DNA from: Blastobasis lacticolella
Taxonomy: Eukaryota; Arthropoda; Insecta; Lepidoptera; Blastobasidae
Length of the DNA: 64,000 nucleotides
Direction of reading: 5' to 3'
Assembly (NCBI GenBank): GCA_905147135.1
Contig: LR990057.1
Span: 1,178,001 to 1,242,000 of the forward strand
Numbering within the stretch: the stretch's first letter is position 1; each line of letters starts with the position of its first letter. The notes beneath the pieces were generated by a model. The model was not told the origin of the DNA and searched no databases. It saw nothing but the letters and a program-made list of their open reading frames with translations. Shown in pieces: positions 21,401 through 31,300 of the stretch. The position numbers were made by a program, and so were the translations under genes.

Positions 21401-21703
21401 AGGGCTCCTCCTCGGGCTCCACGCCACCGCCCGGCACGATCCAGTTGTCAGGCCGTCGCGACGAGGTCACAAGCAGCACCTGCACACAAAGTAAACTTGT
21501 ACGCCCGATTTAAATGAGACAGACGGGTGGAGACACGTTTTCTACCGTTTTACAGATGTCACATGTGATTTAACTTAGAAACATACTCGAAAAACACCAC
21601 TAACCTCGGTTTCGGCGTCCGACCGCACGCATATACACGCCGCTCGGCGTCTAAACCCCTCGTCGTCGTAAATCCGAATTGAATTAGGCTTCTCCTTCAC
21701 CAT
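18273..21703 (-). CDS. Aps: Diphosphoinositol polyphosphate phosphohydrolase (Nudix; DIPP)
   Basis: Exons on the - strand: 21703-21605, 21479-21324, 18488-18273. All are GT-AG and phase 0; they total 471 nt, 156 aa, close to NUDT3 (172 aa). The start MVKEKPNSIRIYDDEGFRRR aligns with the NUDT3 N-terminus. The Nudix box lies at about residues 50-72: PGGGVEPEEE, then AMREVLEEAGV, keeping the catalytic REUXEEXGU pattern. It is followed by EHKHRTEVYVMTVT, WEDSRLMGRKRQWF and HKPIQRHYLQ, all diagnostic of DIPPs. The family hydrolyses inositol pyrophosphates (InsP7, InsP8) and diadenosine polyphosphates in the cytosol; Drosophila Aps and NUDT3 also act on polyphosphate or mRNA caps. The gene is head to head with mars and tail to tail with CC2D2A. 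Intron 2 is 2.8 kb and repeat-laden. Confidence 0.97.
18532..18800 (-). repeat. Repeat I (LINE C-terminal debris)
   Basis: It contains CCTGATGGAAAGTGGTCACC, GACATCAGCAACACCAGGGG and AGTCCAAAGGAAACACTG. Read on the - strand, it carries the remnant of a WNELP-type LINE C-terminus, as at 34860 and 35300. It sits 44 bp upstream of the Aps exon 3 acceptor, inside intron 2. Confidence 0.7.
19060..20000. repeat. Repeat L copies and a SINE-A tail
   Basis: 19064-19265 and 19757-20000 are family L (GCGTCTTCGTTCCC, CGCGACTTCGTCCGTGTGG, ATCCGTTCAGAAGTTTTGCG). 19631-19698 is a - strand SINE-A tail (TCATCTTGGCGTTAATGGCC ... CTCTCGCGCGCGAGG). The rest, in Aps intron 2, is unremarkable. Confidence 0.6.
20273..20447 (+). 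repeat. Local direct duplication, about 70 bp each
   Basis: TAAAAATTAACACA ... GAACATGTATTTTAAAAT ... GTACCTTAGTTAA occurs at 20273-20342 and 20379-20447, with scattered mismatches. No such block was noticed elsewhere in the window. Confidence 0.8.
20838..20945 (+). repeat. Repeat H fragment
   Basis: It contains TACCACTAAGGTGGCAAAC, AAGCTTACGGCCTGC, GCAATACCAGGGGCATCAG. The start of repeat H is joined to its middle with a gap. Confidence 0.75.
20950..21323. other. Aps intron 2, nothing seen
   Basis: AT-rich sequence without a coding frame or a repeat family that I can place. Confidence 0.55.
21324..21479 (-). CDS. Aps: Aps exon 2 (Nudix box)
   Basis: 52 codons, phase 0. It begins VLLVTSSRRPDNWIVPGGG and ends GRCLGVFE before a GTGAGT donor. 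It holds all catalytic Nudix residues. Confidence 0.97.
21605..21703 (-). CDS. Aps: Aps exon 1 (start)
   Basis: 33 codons from the ATG at 21703 to a GTTAGT donor. It encodes MVKEKPNSIRIYDDEGF and AACICVRSDAETE. The start is fixed by alignment with NUDT3 and a good CAAG-ATGG context. Confidence 0.94.
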
Positions 21704-22330
21704 CTTGGTTAACACGTAAACACGAACGAAACAGACGATCACTAACGAAAAGCTGACATCAAATATAAAGAAAAACTATCAACTGAACCAAATTTTTAAT
21801 GATCAACAAACGCCATGGTATCCTACGATAAACGTATCCATTTTCGAGTACAAGTTACACAACGTACATGTAAAATGAAACTATAGTAACAATAACACTA
21901 CAATTAGAGCAATATTTCAGCTATAACTAGCTTTTGATCGCGTATTTCAAGCCCATGTTGAATGGTGCCTGACGTTTTCTTTCTTTGAGAAAATCGAAAT
22001 TGGTTTTTGGAAAGCAATGGAGCACTTCACAGCTGACAACCGGAAATGAACTGCAATGCTGCCAGGTATAAATTTAAATATTTCTTCACCATAGACAAAC
22101 TATATATTTGTGAAATCTCCTTGAGGGCCCCACCGACTGTTCTATTTGAAAAGTAAAGCATGATCTATCTATCCATTTTATTACCTCCATATTCCGTAGC
22201 TCTATATTGCTTATCGTTCATTTTAGTTTGTTTGTGGCAAATTTCGATGGCGTCAGTTGGTTGACGGTTGTGTTTTCAAAATTTTGTCTTTTGTTCATTT
22301 ATTTATTTGTTTGTGTTATTTTTCAGGTCA
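21704..22330. promoter_or_regulatory. Shared divergent promoter region of Aps and mars
   Basis: 627 bp separate the two start codons. It is repeat-free, in contrast with nearly every other non-coding stretch here. No TATA box stands out. The 5' UTRs of both genes must begin here; transcription start sites cannot be placed by eye. Confidence 0.7.
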
Positions 22331-22334
22331 ATGG
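22331..22334 (+). CDS. mars: mars coding exon 1 (4 nt: start codon plus one base)
   Basis: ATG followed by G, then a GTGAGT donor at 22335. Joined to 22467 it gives MEKTFDF in phase with the rest. The upstream part of this exon is 5' UTR. No other ATG fits the frame of exon 2. Confidence 0.8.
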
Positions 22335-25300
22335 GTGAGTAATTTTATTGCTAAAAACAATACCACGATGTTTATAACTCTACATATTTTAGAAGAAAAT
22401 TATAGGTTTTTGTTTACAATCGAATTCCAAAGTTCCTGTTGCGATAATATTTATTTTATTTTACAGAGAAAACCTTCGACTTCGGCGCACTGCTGCGCCA
22501 TAATGAGAAAAAGCACAAAAGCAGGCCCACCCAGTTTGTCAGTGTTGCTGAAGGGGTAATGCAACCTACTATTTATTTTTATTAAATGGCTTGACTCAGT
22601 CCAACAGTCCAGCACTTCCATTAGTGGATGGACTGTACAGGCAATTCATAAAGACGCAACTTTTCCTTCTAAAGTTCTCTAATTAACTAAACCTGTTTTC
22701 CACATTACTTTTTTTAAATTGTAGCACTATTCTCATAAAGTAACCCATTTAATTATTTTAATTTCAGATTGCAAAACGTTTACAAACGAATATCAAACAC
22801 AGAAAAAGCAACCGTCTTTCAATATTTGATAGTATAAGAAACCTTCCTGTATCTGTGGAGCCACCTAAGCCTGACCAGAAGACTAAGGTTGAGCATAGAC
22901 GGCAGCAACTTGAGAAATGGAAAGAAGAGAAAGAGAAGAAAAAGAGGGACGCAGCAGCAAAGAAGCGGAAACCATTTGTGGCTGGTGTACCCCATGCATC
23001 TCTTAAGTTCGTCCCACCACCACCAGTAAGACCTAGTACTTCTGGCAGGGTTACACGGTCCCAAGCCACAAGAAACGTCCCAGAAATTGAAAGCATCTCT
23101 AAACAGAGAAATACCAAATCATTTGCACCTAAAAATGCACAGTTTCGAGCACCAGAGCTCAAACATATAGCCCAAATACCCAAACTGGCACCACCCTCTA
23201 AATCTAAAAAGAAGGAATTTATAACTTTTGAACCTGTAATTCCTAATAACAGTGTTCTAAGGCAGACAAGATCTAAAACAACATACAATAGACCAAATGT
23301 AACTGAGGTGAAGTCAAATCAATCAACGGCACAGAGTAAAACTAAATCTGTCCCTGCAAGAAATGTGAGAAGTGCAGGCCTTAATAGAGCCACATTTACG
23401 AAGAAACCAAATCAGACTAGTTCTTCCAGTAGTGATAAGGAAACTACTACAAAAACCAACAAAAGAGTGAAGACTCCACTCTGTAACACTGAGACAGATG
23501 TAGCAAAAGATCTGTCACCAAAGAAACTAGTGCTTTCATCATCAACAGAGACCACGTCGTCGTCAATGGAATCACCTGAACCACGTTCAAGACGTAAATC
23601 ATTTAGAAAGTCAACAATATCAGTCAAAGAGTCTATAGAGTCAGTATCAACAGATTCGTCTGTTGTTGAAGTAAGAATGTCTGCTACCATGTCACCTAGA
23701 CTGTCTATTCGTAACAGTTCAGTGCAGATGGTGGACATCATAGTGCCAGCTGAAAAGAATACCCCAAGGAAGATGACACCTAAAACACCAAAGAATACTG
23801 TGCCAAGGAGTGAGTCAAATTCTGAGGAGAAGCTGAGATCTCCCAAAACTCCCGTTGCTTCCCCATTAACTCCGGACCAGGAAGAGTTAGCGAAAAAGAT
23901 CAGCCCTTGTGTCACACTGTCTCGTGGAAAAGACAATGCTAGGAAGGAGATGAAGTGGAAGATCCATGAAGGTTTGTGTTAATAAAGTACTCTATTTATC
24001 CAATAAAAATGCTTTCTATTAGATATAAAATTAAATCAATTTATTCATCATCATCATCATCATCAGAGCAGTTAGTCTCATCTTCTGCGTAAGAAGCACT
24101 TGACAGCGTCATTCGCGATATGTCTCACGAAAAGGCTACCAAGAATGTATTTGTTATGTACTCGGTCGAGTACCGTAACACCGCACATCCACCGAATCGG
24201 TGTAGTAAAGGCGATTAATATCTTACTAGACTAATGACTAGACTAGAATCAGGACAGTAGCCTTTTCCGTTGTGCACTACGATTTCCTACCCGCCCGCAA
24301 GTATGGAGATTACGGAAAAGCCCTCTACGGATGCGGAGCAGGCTCAAGTCCAGCAGTAGAATGTTATGAGCTGTTGATGTGTCTGACGTGAGTCGGAAAA
24401 AAGTATTGCCGAGTCACCATGCGTTTGTACCGTTCGAATTGTATTTGTATGAAAATTACCTACCTATCTCTTTCACACTTGCTGTAAGTTGCGACGAGTA
24501 TGACAGAGATAGGTAGACCAATTCAAATGGTTCAAATAATATAAATTTCTAGTGACCCACCCCTCTTCGCACAGGTTTTCTCGGATTTTCTTTACTATAC
24601 TGTGCATGTAATATACATACAAACTTTAATATATATACTGCGAGAAATTCTCTAAACTGATGGTGGAAACTGCCGTTAGCGGAACAGACAGATGGACAGG
24701 GAAAGTGACTTTTTAGCATTTTATTTTATACTCTTTCTTTTCCATTGTACACTTGTACATTGTATACTCTATTCATTCTATCGTAACATATAACCTAATG
24801 TAACTGCCTCACATTCCTTGGCCAGTCCCCTGAGTAACCATCTATCTGTCCCCAGGTCTCCTCGACGACGACGCGATCGAAATGGACAGCGTGGCGCATT
24901 TCAGACGGCAGCTAGCGGCCGAATCGGAGCGGCTCTCGCGGCGCGCCGAAGAATGGGAACTGCTCTCCAAGCAGACCGCCTTGCCTGATAGCGTGATGGT
25001 ATGTTTGAGCTGGGTACTAGTGGAGTAGAGCCGAAAATATAGGTTGAGGTGGAACTAATTGTAACAGAAATGGTAGGCAATATGCTGCTAATCAACATGC
25101 TAAAAACTACTCTGTTACCTTTGCTTTTGGTGTGAGGGGTTCGAAAGGTAATTTTTTTGTTTTTTTCCGAAATATCTTGGAATATGGTCTTCCATTACGA
25201 AATGTAGATTTTTAGTATGTTTATTACCTACCGTTTGCCGTAATAATAATTTCTGTTACAATTAGTACCGCCTCTAAAACTATTTCCACTGCACTATACT

Positions 25301-28300
25301 GAGAACCTGCTCGATGACTCTGTCCACGGGTCGGCGACCAGCAGCGTTCGCAGTAGTCTGCCGATCTACGAACGCAGCTGACAAGTTCCGATCATCAATC
25401 GCAATAGAATCACTATGAAGTGTCTTTGAAGAAGTTCCTAAGTCGTCATTTGACAACGATAACAGCGCCCCCCCGTGACAATGATGCAAACAACTGCGTC
25501 GAAGTATCGGACTATCGGATCGTATCGAATTCTGGCGTGAAATCCCGGTTTCGCTCTCTCGCGGCATGCGAGGGCCCGGCCTACCATCGCAGCAGCTTTA
25601 TATACGTGAAATAGAGCTCACTACTTCTTACGGGGTTCTTACAGAAATTACTTATAAAATTATTATAAGGTTACTTTATAACAGTTTGTTCAACAATTTA
25701 AGTACCAATGTAACAACGCCTTTAAGAATCGATTGGATGAACATTTAAAGAAAACCAAAATTAATTAATTAAGAATGTCAATGGGTTGAGGATAATGAGA
25801 TACAGACATATCAGTCGTTCCAACTGCCTGTCTGTTCAGGAATAATAATAATAGCTCACATAAATCAAAACATACAAAGTCACCAAACTGTAACACCGGA
25901 ACCAGAACACTTGGCATCAGCTCTCGGCAGCACCTGGGTCCTTAAATATAACCGACTCCGAATCGAAATACTAAGGAAATAATGTTTTGAACTATTGCGG
26001 TTATTGTTACACATTTCAAGGGTATGTTCCGACTGAGTCGTCCCGTGACCATTATGCATGCAAGTGTGTCGAAATATCGGGCTACTCGTCAACAAAGGTA
26101 CGCGGTAGGAAACCCGGAACATACCCTTAAAATGTGTAGAGCTCGTCTAGTCTAAAATGACGCGCCACACTACTTAGTTAGTTGATTTCGATGTGTGAGT
26201 GCAAATATTAATAACGACACTTCATCTGTGTGGGAGCGTCGACTGCTCCAATCGAACGACGCGAGCTCCTACGTTGGTGTCTCACCGACAACTGAATGAC
26301 CAATTACAACGGCATTTGTATATGTATTGCGTCCATATTTTAAACTTGCTTGTGTGCGTTAATGCGATAGTGGGGCGCGTCATTTTAGATTAGACGAGCT
26401 CTACTAAAGAAATGATATGTAATAATAATAACGTCCATCCCCTCCAGGAAGCAGTGCTGTCAGCAGTGGGGCAGTCCCGGCTGCTGGTGTCGCAGAAGTT
26501 CCAGCAGTTTGCGGGGCTGGTGGGGCGCTGCGCGGCGCCCGAGCCCGGCGTGCCGCTCGTCACGCCCGCTGACCTGCAGGGCTTCTGGGACATGGTGTTC
26601 ATGCAGGTGGGGACGGGATACACCTGGAACTGGAATTTTTATCATCATCATCACAGCCCGTAACAGTCCGCTGCAGGACTTAGGGCCTCTCCCACGAAAA
26701 GGGAGGTTATTGCCATAATCTCCACGCTTGGCAGGCGGGTCGGAGATCGTAGTGTTTAGTGGCAAATGCTGCTTCCCATTTTCCAGACTACGGAGACTCT
26801 TGTACGACACCCATGAGTGTGCGGGGTTGGTGCTATTCTATTCTGCCGGACACCACACGGCCAAATTATTTATATTCTACAAGACAGGCATTTGACCGCC
26901 ATCTCAGCTGTTGGGAAGTGACGATGCGGCCGAAGATGGAGCATGCCTGTCTTGGAACAGCCTATTCACTCCAACCTTGAAGGCAGGCATCCAGATTATA
27001 TTGATCAGGGAACACACTCGTAGGCGATGCGTTCCACTCCTTAGCCGTACGCATTATAAAAGTCAAGCCAAATCGGCTCGTGCGGATAGTTGGAAGTTTT
27101 ATACCACAAAGGTGGCAAACAAGCTTACGGCCTGCCTTAGTAGGTGCCTACGTCGTAATAGTTAGAGCGACGTGCCAAATTTTATATACCACTTTTATTT
27201 ATTGACAATAGAATTTTATAATATTATTGTTATTACAACTTATTATGATTATTTGTTGATGCACTAGCAGCTTGAAGCTGATGCGTGCATTTCACTTGTG
27301 TCAGTCACTTGTTTAGGCGGCATATACCACTAAGGTGGCAAACAAGCTTACGGCCTGCCTGATGGTAAGCAGACACCGCAGCCTATGGACGTTCGCAATA
27401 TCAGAGGCATCACCCGCGCGTTGCCGACCCTATAAAACCTTTAACCCCTTTCTTGAAGAACTCCAGGTAGTTAATTCCGCAACCTTAATGTGCGTGGGAG
27501 AAAGTTCCTTGGAACCGCACAGTTTAGTACAATTACAGGACCACTCTGTCCAAAAAGTCAAGTGACTTGGGAAGTTATAACATTGATAGAAATCAACGAG
27601 TAAGCAGAACTGATTGAATAATGAAGACGTCTGCCTGTATAAATGATAGTAGCTTAAATATGGCAGTATTCATTATTCAAAATTAGGTTGCTTGTTCATT
27701 TTAATCAACCTTCTTTTTAGACAGTCTAGATCCGGGGAAGGTTGGATATACTCCCGAAAATTTAGAAAAACAGGTATTTTTTACTTTCTTAGGTAAAAGT
27801 CGTACTAGTTAAGTGAAAAGGATTTTCCTAAAATAATTGAAATAGTGATGTATTGTAATATCATTGATCTATGGGTTATTTGATTGATTTCTTTTAGCGA
27901 TATCAGATTATCGAGTAAACGACCTGAACAAAATTGGCGTCAATGTCCCGGTTGTATTGTACTCTCGCGCACAAGGGCCCTTGGTCCGCGTTGACCATGC
28001 TCCAGGATCAATTCTAGTTATAGTTCGTCATTTAAAGTACTCGCAGTAAAATAACTTGACTCTCTGTATAAGTAAGTAAGCACATAAAAACAGTTTATTG
28101 CACACACATTATAAGACAATAAACAAGAATCGGCCTAAAATAAGCGAGCGCTTTATGCGATCTCTTCCAGACAACATTTAGGAAATACCTATTCTATTTT
28201 AACACAAGTTAACACACCCCATTTCCCCAGGTTGAAAACATAGACCTCCGCTTCAAGAAGCTGGAGGAGACTCGCGACCGCGGCTGGGCGGATGAGAAAC

Positions 28301-31300
28301 CCGCAGTGAAGAAGACGAGCAAAGTAGTCCGGGCCCGCGCACCCGCGAAGAAGGCCGCAGCACCCGCTGTGGGTAGTCGAATCAAGGATATGATTGCTGG
28401 TAAGTTCCAGCCACCCGCGGTTTTAACCCGCGCGCAGTACGGATCTCTGTAAATATACAAGTAACCCGCGGGACCCTTTTCGGGATGCCGAGATGATAAG
28501 TAGAATATGTCACTCGGGAATAATGTAGCTTCCTATTTGTAAAAGAATTTTCAAAATTGTTTCATTAGGTACGGAGATTACCCCAAGATACAAACAAACT
28601 GACAAACACTTTTATAATATTCCTCTTTATAATAAAAATAGGGGTGCCAGTCGGCACTCGAGACTAACAGTCTCGAGAGCAATAGCCCCACCACTCATTT
28701 TCACTGTGTAACCTATCTACAAAAGCGACCTAAAAGAGCTACTGTGTTTTGACACTCGGCACGGCCCGAGGACAAGCTAACGTTTATGAATTTTTAGTTC
28801 TTTATCAAGTGTCTATAAATGGTACAATACGAACAATACATACATTCATTTATTTTATTTTATTTAACTCTTTATTGTACACAATAGACATATATATAGA
28901 CAGCACATAACAAGCACTTCTTCTTCTTCAAGCAATTCACGCTTTTATTGCGTAGAGGTTGACAGACTCAGTAGTAGGGATGGTGCTTCTATTGATTTTT
29001 ACACAAATTTCTTAATTTTTGTAAAATAAAATAAATGAATGTATGTATTGTTCGTATTGTACCATTTATAGACACTTGATAAAGAACTAGAAATTTTGAA
29101 TCCATTTGAGACCCTGAGCCTGGTCGAACAGTCTAGCAAAATGATTGGCATCCCGTGACGGTATATTCTCTCATTTTGAATTGAGTAATGTTCTCAAAAA
29201 AGCTGGGGCCCGAAGTGGCAAGAATAAAAGGAGATGTATGAAAAGAGTTGTGGATATATGCGAGGCTAGCTTTATGTATGTATGATGTTGAATGGAAACT
29301 TAAACTGTATTATTAAATGTCCACCCTACACATTGCAGCCGCAAGAAAGGCGCAGAAGGAGCAAGAGGCTGCCCAGACCTCCCTCACACCGGCCAAGGCT
29401 CCCCTCACAGCCAACTCCAACGAGAAGACCTTCGAAGCTGGCTTCTTCACGGTGACTTCTCCAGTGCGATCCCCCTCGCGGGCCACGCCCAGGAATAAGA
29501 ACACCCTGTTGAAGGCAGTGCTGTCCAGTGAAGCGAAGAAGTCTGCGTCTAAAGTGAGTGTGCTTTAGTTTCTTTAGTTTACATTATAATAAAGCAGGTA
29601 ACTACGAAAAATCACTGACACAAACAAACTGAATTTGCATTATCATCAGATATCATAAGATACGGTGGCCGAGCGGTCAGAGTATGCAACTCGTAAGCCA
29701 GAGGTCCCGGGCTCGAATCCCGCTCCGGCGATGTACCAATGACTGTTTTCTGAGTTATGTACATTAGTTGATACTAACCGATGCTCTAACGGTGAGGGAA
29801 AACATCGTGATAAAACCTGCACATTCAGGCGACTGGATGTGTAACCATGATCCAATCTGGTCAGGTTTCCCTGGTAGCAGGGTCATGGAGGTCAGATGGC
29901 AGTCGCTCCACTGTAATTACCTGATCTGTCGAATCCTGGATCACGGTCAAGGCGGACCCCGGGCCAAGACTTATTAACGTATTAACGCCAAGATGATTTA
30001 TTTTTATCAGATATCATAAGTTTATTTTGGTTCTTCTTGTCAATTCATGTGCCACTGTATGTGGAAAATATTAAATTTTAATTCTTGGTTATTTGCATGT
30101 TCTAGAACTCAGCATCGTTCGCGATGCTCCGCGCCTCCATCCTGAGCAAGAATGCAGACTACGATGGGATAGCTCCCTTGCAGGTACACATACTGCATAT
30201 ACTAAAACTCTGCTAAAACCAGTTCCTGCTCATTTTCCTCACAATACTCATTACCTCATTTCATCTCCTCATGGGTGTATTGAAAAAGCCTTTTATGTCC
30301 TTATCACATTTGACTAATTTCAGCAGCCTAAATTCAGAGCCTCAGAATAAGAGTCCTCATTAGATAAGGTCCATTTTTATTATGTTACGCGACGCTGCGC
30401 TTTTGAAAAGCTGTGATACAAAAATGGACCTTATTTTCTGAGTAATACATTCCACTTTGGTTTGCTCTCACGCTTTTAGCTTCTGAATTTAGTCAAATGT
30501 AATAAGCGCATTGCCGTGTGGTGTGCGGCAGAGCAGAATAGTACCAACCCCTTACACTCGTGGGAGTCGTTCAAGGCGACTTTTTTGAGGCAAAATATCA
30601 AGAGTCTCCGTAGTTTGGAAAATGGGCAGCAGCATTTTCCATTGTTATATTTAAACACTGCAATCTCCAACCCGCCTGCGTGGAGATTATGGCAATAACC
30701 TCCCCTTTCGTGGAAGAGGCCCTAAGTCCTGCAGTGGACTGTTACGGGCTGTGATGATGATGAATAAGCGCATTAATAGGTGCCAACGTCGTAATAGCTA
30801 GAGCGACGTGCCATATTTCTGCTAACTTTCTGTTGTAATATAAAAATCAATAGTATAAAACAGCGATCCATAAGATTACGATTACCCTCGTAACGCATTC
30901 TCAACCTTTCAACAGCAAACGCCGCAAGTGACGCCGATCAACCTCTACGCGACCCCTGGCCGCAGCATCCTCAAATCCGCCAACGTCCAGAGCACGGGCA
31001 AGAAATCCATCAAGCTGGTTCTCTTCAGCGACGGAGACCACGACACCTCAGCCAGCAGTACCACTACAGAAGAGATGACCACGGCCAGAAATACCAGTAC
31101 TGTCACCTTAGAACCGCCAGGTGAAGCGACACATAGTGATAGCGGGGTATCCTCGCTGGAGACACATGTGGAAACCACACCTCACGAGGTAGCGAGGGGT
31201 CAGCTGACGCGGCAGAATGCTATGGACCTCGCTTTGTCCCCGGTCAGGACTAGAAGCAAGCGGAGGAGCGTACAGACACCGTTTGTGGAAGATGGAGTCG

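Noticed and set aside
22257..22559. 100-codon frame with a hydrophobic N-terminus before mars
   Set aside because: It runs through a splice donor and acceptor and overlaps mars exon 2 in another frame; no family match. It is 5' UTR and intron.
22764..23936. 174-codon - strand frames inside mars exon 3
   Set aside because: They are antisense shadows of the long basic exon; the sense frame has the conserved mars sequence and proper splice junctions.
24045..24066. (ATC)n microsatellite as a feature of its own
   Set aside because: Runs of this type in the window are mostly tails of retroelements; this one is attached to a diverged repeat.
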